Assembly: GCF_018139145.2 (NCBI RefSeq)
Contig: NC_059485.1
Span: forward strand, 15,003,698-15,067,697
Source: Gymnogyps californianus
Lineage: Eukaryota; Chordata; Aves; Accipitriformes; Cathartidae
Length of the DNA stretch: 64,000 nt
Direction of reading: 5' to 3'
Shown: positions 57,360-64,000 of the stretch, piece after piece
How the letters are laid out: the number at the start of each line of letters is the position of its first letter
Numbering within the stretch: the first letter of the stretch is position 1
Translations under genes and position numbers: made by a program
Notes under the pieces: generated by a model
Database searches by the model: none
Told to the model about the DNA's origin: nothing
Seen by the model: the letters and a program-made list of their open reading frames with translations, nothing else

Positions 57360-58396
57360 ACACAAAGAGAAATAAATATAAAAAGATAAGTACAACTACA
57401 CAGTGAAGATATTCTGGCTTTACATTCTTGTATTACAGAATAAATTCAACCCAAAGATTTTATAACCACTAGCATTCATACTGAAAGGTACTAATGCATC
57501 ATTATGATCTAGCAGGTTGCTCACTGTGTTTTACAGCCTTTCACACTACATTAACCTTTTGTACCTCAAGTATTTATGACCTCATAAGTAAGTATTTATC
57601 AAACTGAAAGCTCATATACAGCACTGTATTTTAGCTATCATTGTTTAGGAACATATATAATTTCTTTTTGCCTGAATTTAAAATCACTTTGGTATACAGT
57701 CCATATTTTTAACAAAAAATTTAATGCAAAGTAAAACTATTTTTCCACTATCCATGAAAATGACTAGACACAAAATTACCAAATGCCTCAAATATGGTCT
57801 CATACCAATGTGAACAAAACCTTCTCATGCAAATTTTATTCTAAAATAAAGTAAGAATTTTTTAGAAGCAGGAAATAATTTGTTACGCTTTCTGCAATAT
57901 TCAAGTTCATTGTAGCAAAACAAGACATGGAAGTACTCCTGGTACAAGAATCATTGCAATTACTGAAGTCATAGATTCTCCAACTACATGTCATGCTCTG
58001 TATTTAACAAAAAAAGGCCTCACAAAATATAGCACTTCAGGCAGTATGTATGCTGTGTTAAATGTCCTCATGCGATATGCATAGCCACTTTTGAGAAAAA
58101 AACTGCAGCTGATTAATGTATTGTACAAGTATTGCACAAATACAGGGTTGCTTGCAAATATTTTTCCTGGCAAATCAGTATGAAATGTGAGGTATTGAAA
58201 CCTACCATGAGCAAGGCAAAATTGTAAGCTTACAAACATTCTCATAAAATTTATGGCTAACAAACACCACTGCATAAGCTGAGCATATCTCCAAGAGAAA
58301 CAATGCCTGTCTAAACCTTTCGTTTCTTTGCTCTCTATCGGGGGGGTGTGGCAGGGTAAGGCATTCTCCTATCCACAGGCACCTGAGTGATGGCAA

Positions 58397-58448
58397 AAAG
58401 AAAAAAAAAAAAAAAAAAGAGAAAGAAAAAAGGAAAGGAAAGGAAGAC
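58397..58448. repeat. A-rich/purine low-complexity tract
   Basis: A-run with G interruptions followed by GGAAA units. The Lys-rich and Phe-rich readings over it are artefacts. Confidence 0.9.
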
Positions 58449-61057
58449 CACAGCAAAAAATATCACAGGAAGGGAAAAAGGGTATCTGCTGCCCTGCTAC
58501 CACCTTCTGCACACTTATGCAGGGACAATGGTTGAAAGAACAAGAATTCAGTCTCAACCTCTGAGGGATTTCTGCTTGCTGGTAATCATACTGAGACATA
58601 GATTACTATTGGCCTTGCCTGCTGCATTTATTGCAGAAAAAAACCCCAAACATAAATAACTTTGTTACGGATGGAATAGATTAAGGAGTTGCGGAGGTGC
58701 TTTGCTCTCTATAGTGCCCTCCTCCAACAAGATGCTGCCAGTCGACCCCACTCCCAGTCATGCTCCTTGTCCATATTGTGACCCCCTGCCACCCTTCTTG
58801 CAGCTTCCTCAAGACTTTGCAGTGTAGGTTTTAAACTCAACAACCCAGTAAGTCAAAGGCCAGTTTTCAGTCTCCCTCTCTCTTGACAGCCACAGGTCCC
58901 TATACTTGTAAAGCTAAATAACACAGCAGAACACCTTCATATTTAGCATGCTACAGGGAGTTTTAGACCCTTGTCACCTGACCTTTGCCATGATCCTGGC
59001 AGCATTCATGTTCCTCATATCATTTCATGCCCTATCTTTGACTCCTCAATCCCATTCCTCTGTGGAAGAGAGCTGGAAACTATGCCAAAACAAAGGAGCA
59101 GATGCATCTTGTCATTGTGTGTGGTAGCATCTCATCACATATCCCAAGGGGGTGGTGCAGGTGGACGAAGAGATGTTAACTTCACATGATCTGCATTGTA
59201 TGTCTGAAAGTTAAACCATGCTGCAGAGTTTGACCTTTTTTGAAAAAAGATATACATTTCCTAAGTAACAGAGTATCTTGCCAACTTTTTTTCTTATTCA
59301 TACACCTGAAACATAGCATTCACACAAATCAAGCTTCGACTATGATCTATTCAACACTCAATGCTCCAAAAGCACACACCAGTTCAAAATGAAATTCAGC
59401 AAGAGCATTCTGTTGTTATGGGAAAAAGACTATCACTCAGTCTAGACACTTGGGCTCAGGACAGCCAGCTTCTGCAATTTATTTTGTTGCAGATTTGCCT
59501 CTGGCAGGTTAAACTGCTTGTACCCTAGTTCCTCCTCTGCAAAAGTGGAAAAAACAATAATTGTAATTCAGCAAAATCTCACAAAATGGTCACAAGGATG
59601 AAATCAATCTTTTCATGAGATGCTTGGAGAGGATCATCCTCTAAACTCAACAAGGAAGAAAGAATCACACTAGATTAAAGCCGTAGCATCACATTCAGCA
59701 ATATCTCAGTCTTATAGTCCACTCCAAACCTAAAGAACTCTTGAATATAAAGAAATCTTTATCATTTGAGGTCACAAGCTTGTAAGCTCTCTATCTCAAG
59801 CTGGTTTGTGCTACCCCATAAGAGTGGTAGGAAATGCAATTCAACTCTCCTCATATAAGGAATCATCACCTGGTAAAATATCAGAAATTTTAGAGAAAAC
59901 AAAGAAGGGTTGCCTTGCATTCAAAATCAGATTAAAGCAGCCCTATAATGCACCAATAGATTGCCTTGTGCCCTGACAAGCTGCTAGTAATATAAACTCC
60001 TTAGTCTCTCAGCTGCGCCAAAGCATACAACACATTCTGGTCCTAAGGCAGTAACACAGCATGTCATACATCCTCCTTCAGTCACTCTGACATCTCTATG
60101 AGGAAAAAAACCACAGTGAAATTTCATAACATTGGTTACATCTCTGTGACAAGGTAATTCATCAGCACCAACAAGCTTGTACAGTGCAACACTGAACCCC
60201 CATGTTATATTCCTGCACCATTAACATCAGCCTCAGATATTTTGTGTATTTCCCACTCAGCCTTTACTATACAGGAGAGTGGACAGTGAATTCATGACTA
60301 CAGAGATAAGACTGAAGCAAATTAGGAAAAAAAAAAACCTCTTCAAGCCCTCATAGCACTCAAAACTCTTTCTCTTAGTGATAAAATTGGCCTAAATATG
60401 CACTAGGATATTATTTTCACAAACCTTATCAGAAGGTCAAAAGTATTTAGCAAATGTGAGAGCAACAAATTTATCACCTGGGCACTATTCAATTTACCAA
60501 AGAGCCCACCTGTAAATAATGTAAATAACGTTTGGCATGAAATATCTACTCTTACTGAAACTGCTGAGCACATACCGCATTTGATTGCTGCATTTGATCA
60601 GTAGGGCAAGGTGTTATAAATTGTCCCCAAAGGATTAGCACTTTCAACTAAATCTCAGGGATTTCCTAGTTAATTCCCATTTCTTCACCTGAAAAGTATG
60701 ATCAAGAACAATTCCTTGTAGTAAATGCACGGTTTGTTGCAGGGGCAAACTTCGACACCAGCCAGCTTTGTTCCCTTCTTTTCAGTCCCAGCAGCAAAAA
60801 CACACACCTGAGGGCACACAGCTTTCCAGAAGAGAATGGAGTATGCTTGTAATGCTCATTAAACAGTAAATTGTAACACAGATTCAGGTCCAGTCTAAAC
60901 TCGAATGATTACTCTGATACCTGTGGAATGACTATGCTATACATACAGTAACCTTCCTGTGAATGTCTTAACTAATAATAAGTAACTCTATGCTGAACTA
61001 AAAAGTCTCCTTTTACTTGTAATAAAGACAAAGTACCATTCTTCATGGAAGAAAATA

Positions 61058-61085
61058 GGTAGACAGACAGACGGACAGATAGATG
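61058..61085. repeat. AGAC/AGAT tetranucleotide repeat
   Basis: About six units of AGAC, ending in AGAT. Confidence 0.85.
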
Positions 61086-64000
61086 AAAATACAAATCTTG
61101 AATATTCAGGAATATGAGCCCTCCTTCCTTCCCACTGAAGGCAAAAGACTTAAAAGCATAGGACACCATAAGTTCAATCAAAATAAAAAATACCAGGCTC
61201 CTAAATTATGCTAGCTAGCTGGTTCTAAACTTAGCAGGTCTAAATAATCAGTATCTGCAATATGTCAAATCAGCATGTCAAATCAATAATTCAATTAATT
61301 AGAAAGCTACTCAAATTTGGGCCAATACATTATGAGTGTTTAGGTTAAGGGAACTGGAGATACTGAGACTAGATTCAGTTTGCTACCTGAAAAGATTGTC
61401 TATAGAGATATTAAACAGCTGATGATAGTAGAAAGCAATTTTATATAGTGGGTGGCCAGGGCATACGTGACTAGTAGGGCTGCCACATTTCTCAGTCAGA
61501 AATGTGACATACAAAATTACTTATTCTTACTATAGACAAGACTTGCTACACATGCATAGTTACGATTATTAACATCATCTGTATCATCTAGCACACAGTG
61601 AGTATATGCTACATTTCTAGGCATGTAATAGTCTATTTGGGAATCTTAACTTTGAAAAACCCCAGACAAACATCCCAAGTCCTCAAATTGCATCTGGATA
61701 AAAGTTCCAGGCAGAAAAATCAGATGCATTGGGCTAAGGTGGACACATGGGAGCCTGAGATATAGCAAATTTGCTGTCCTGAAAGTATGTATTTGAAAAA
61801 AAAAACAAAACCAACAAAACACCACAAACACGACAAAAAAAACCCACACTTGTGTTGAAAACAGGAGTACCTTTTGCTGTAACAATAATAATAAAAAGAG
61901 AAAAACATTGGCTCTTTCCATCAGAAAGCGCAGAACAGAGTCAGTGATTCAGACACTAGTACCTTTGATTGAACATGTTTTGTCTATAAAACACATTAGA
62001 ATCTTTGGAAAGTTGACTTTGCTGTACATGCAAAAAGAGAAGTAACATGGGAAATGGCTGCAAGTTTCTTTCAAGAGAGAACAGAGAAATAAAAGGAATG
62101 GATCTACAACACTTTCAACTCAGTGGGGGGAAAAAAAAGAAAAGAGGGAGCCTAGCTCAAAAATGAGAGGAAGAAAATTCTAAAATTGGAAATGCTTGCT
62201 GGAGACAGGAAGAATCCAATAGCAACATTTTATGCTGGTGTGAAAGTACTTTCATTGCATGCGTGAGCCATTTCACAAGTACATATACTGCCAGTCTGTA
62301 TGTTAACTTCAGCAATTTTACAATGAGTGGAGCCTGCGGTGTTCCAAAGCTTTATAACTACACGTATATGCTAAAGATTACCTTCAAAACAAAATTTTAA
62401 ATAGCCCTAATGGTAGCCAGTATTGGATATCTTTGCGCATACCAGCATGTACTGACATTTCAGCACAAGGCTGATGTCTCAATTAATGCGTACAACTCAA
62501 ATAAAATGTCACCCATCAGCTTGTATTAAAGGCAAAATCTCACAATGCAAGTGTATTCAAACACAACTATCCAGCAGCTCTGCATAAACTCCGGACCCCA
62601 CTATGCAGATTTCTATTCCTGAATCTAATAACTTTGTAAGCAGGCGTACTTGATTATTATGAACAACAGTGCACAGCGCTTTCAGTTATAAGTGCTTGCA
62701 AGACTTATCTCTGAGGTTAAAACCATATTTTGTCACTAAAATACTGTGTATCATGGTGCAAACTTACTGGGATACAGTTATCACCCTCTCATGAGTATCA
62801 AACAACGTTCATGCATTAGAAATGATTCCATGTCTACCTTACAAACAAGTTTACTCCTCCAACTTTTAACTTTTTGATTTTGTAAATCAGAAAGAAATTC
62901 TAAAAACCCAGGAATTTAAGCAAGCTTCCTAAAAAAACCCACTAATTGTAATGTATTTTAAGCTCATCACTGTAAAGGATTACTATAAAAGAGAAGTTTT
63001 TCAATTAGCTTAAAATCTACCTTTTTATCTAATTTTTATTTCTCTTCTATATCCTTTATTTTTTAACACCATCTAATATTTTTTCCCCAAACACACCGTC
63101 AACACTAGAATACATTTGGTATTAAAAAGAGAAAAAAAGTGACATTCATATATAAGCAACAAAGTTCCACTATTTCTGCTGCTCCAGGTTAGGACAGTTT
63201 GCCACCTGTCCCTGCTCATTCTTCTTAAAGAAAAAAAGGAAGAGCTTATGCAACAAGGAAATACAAATATTCAGAGATGACACTCAGCATCTGTTTCATT
63301 AAATTTGGTAACACTGTACTTGAAAACTATGTAAGAAAGGAAATGAAGGGGATGGAATGTGTCCACGAAAAACCGTATGTCTCACCACAACCCAAGTATT
63401 TCCATACCCCTAAAACCAAAAGAATAAGGACTCTGAGCAAATAGGTAGCAGAATTGCTACCTTTGCAAGTAAATGCACAAGTTAAAAGCAAATTTCTCTA
63501 GCCTAAACTATTAATTTTTCCTCCATGTAAGTGAAAAACCACAGAATTTCTTTTTGAATATCATTTCATGTTAAGATTAATACTTTCAAATATTTTAAGT
63601 AAATTGACATTTTATAACTATATTTTTGGCAATAAATCTCTTTAAATAAGGGCAGCAATAACATAACACTTTTTGTAATATGAATATATTACAAAATATA
63701 TCACGTCATTATGAAAAGCAAAATTAGGTGTCCCAGCATTATTATAACTTGAAAATAGTAGATTTACATAGTTTCTGTTCAGTTTTGTAGACATCTCTTA
63801 TCTCACACATTATGTGCTTATAACCCACAAGATCTTTTATTAACTGAAGCTACCACTACAGAAGCTTCATCTGCAAACACTAATTAGCACAGACAGACTT
63901 AGATCTTTCTAGATAGCTGGGTGATCATGCCTGCAGTATGTTGCAGTGTTGGTACACATATTGTTTTCAAATCAAATATTTAGATACTATTCTGGAACAG

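Overview
The window is a 64 kb stretch of vertebrate nuclear DNA, almost certainly from a bird. It is AT-rich and intron-dominated, with no operon-like gene packing. It carries several CR1 LINE fragments and at least one solo endogenous-retrovirus LTR of a type familiar from bird genomes. I recognise one gene: six consecutive internal coding exons of RBFOX1 (A2BP1/FOX-1, a neuronal and muscle splicing regulator) on the minus strand. Transcription therefore runs from high to low coordinates. Neither the promoter and first exons (beyond 64000) nor the last exons and 3' UTR (before 1) are inside the window.

In transcript order the exons are 35112-34969 (144 nt), 32120-32067 (54 nt), 26467-26375 (93 nt), 24699-24639 (61 nt), 18838-18785 (54 nt) and 2405-2325 (81 nt). 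All have AG/GT borders and keep one open frame across the joins. Together they encode the end of the N-terminal Gln/Thr-rich region, the whole RRM and the first part of the C-terminal domain. The motifs SPEFYAG and [10 protein letters not shown] identify RBFOX1 rather than RBFOX2 or RBFOX3.

The most informative part is 24.6-27.7 kb. The 93-nt exon carries a TGCATG (the RBFOX binding site) immediately at its acceptor and another within its donor; the 61-nt exon has one overlapping its donor. I read twelve sense-strand TGCATG hexamers in about 3.1 kb. This fits the known RBFOX autoregulatory circuit, in which RBFOX protein causes skipping of the 93-nt exon. Between these two exons, 25513-25580 looks like an unannotated alternative exon. 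It would introduce a premature stop if included, or could start a short N-terminally truncated product. A second strong acceptor lies at about 25922.

The flanking introns (2.4-18.8, 18.8-24.6, 26.5-32.1, 32.1-35.0 and 35.1-64 kb) hold CR1 fragments at about 7.8, 10.5, 17.7, 38.9 and 51.6 kb. They also hold a 618-bp solo LTR at 42347-42964 with a perfect 5-bp target duplication, a probable second LTR at about 46.4-47.0 kb, microsatellites and two unexplained GC-rich patches (5.3 and 52.0 kb). Much of the remaining intron sequence shows nothing I can assign. No tRNA, rRNA, CRISPR or bacterial-type feature was seen.
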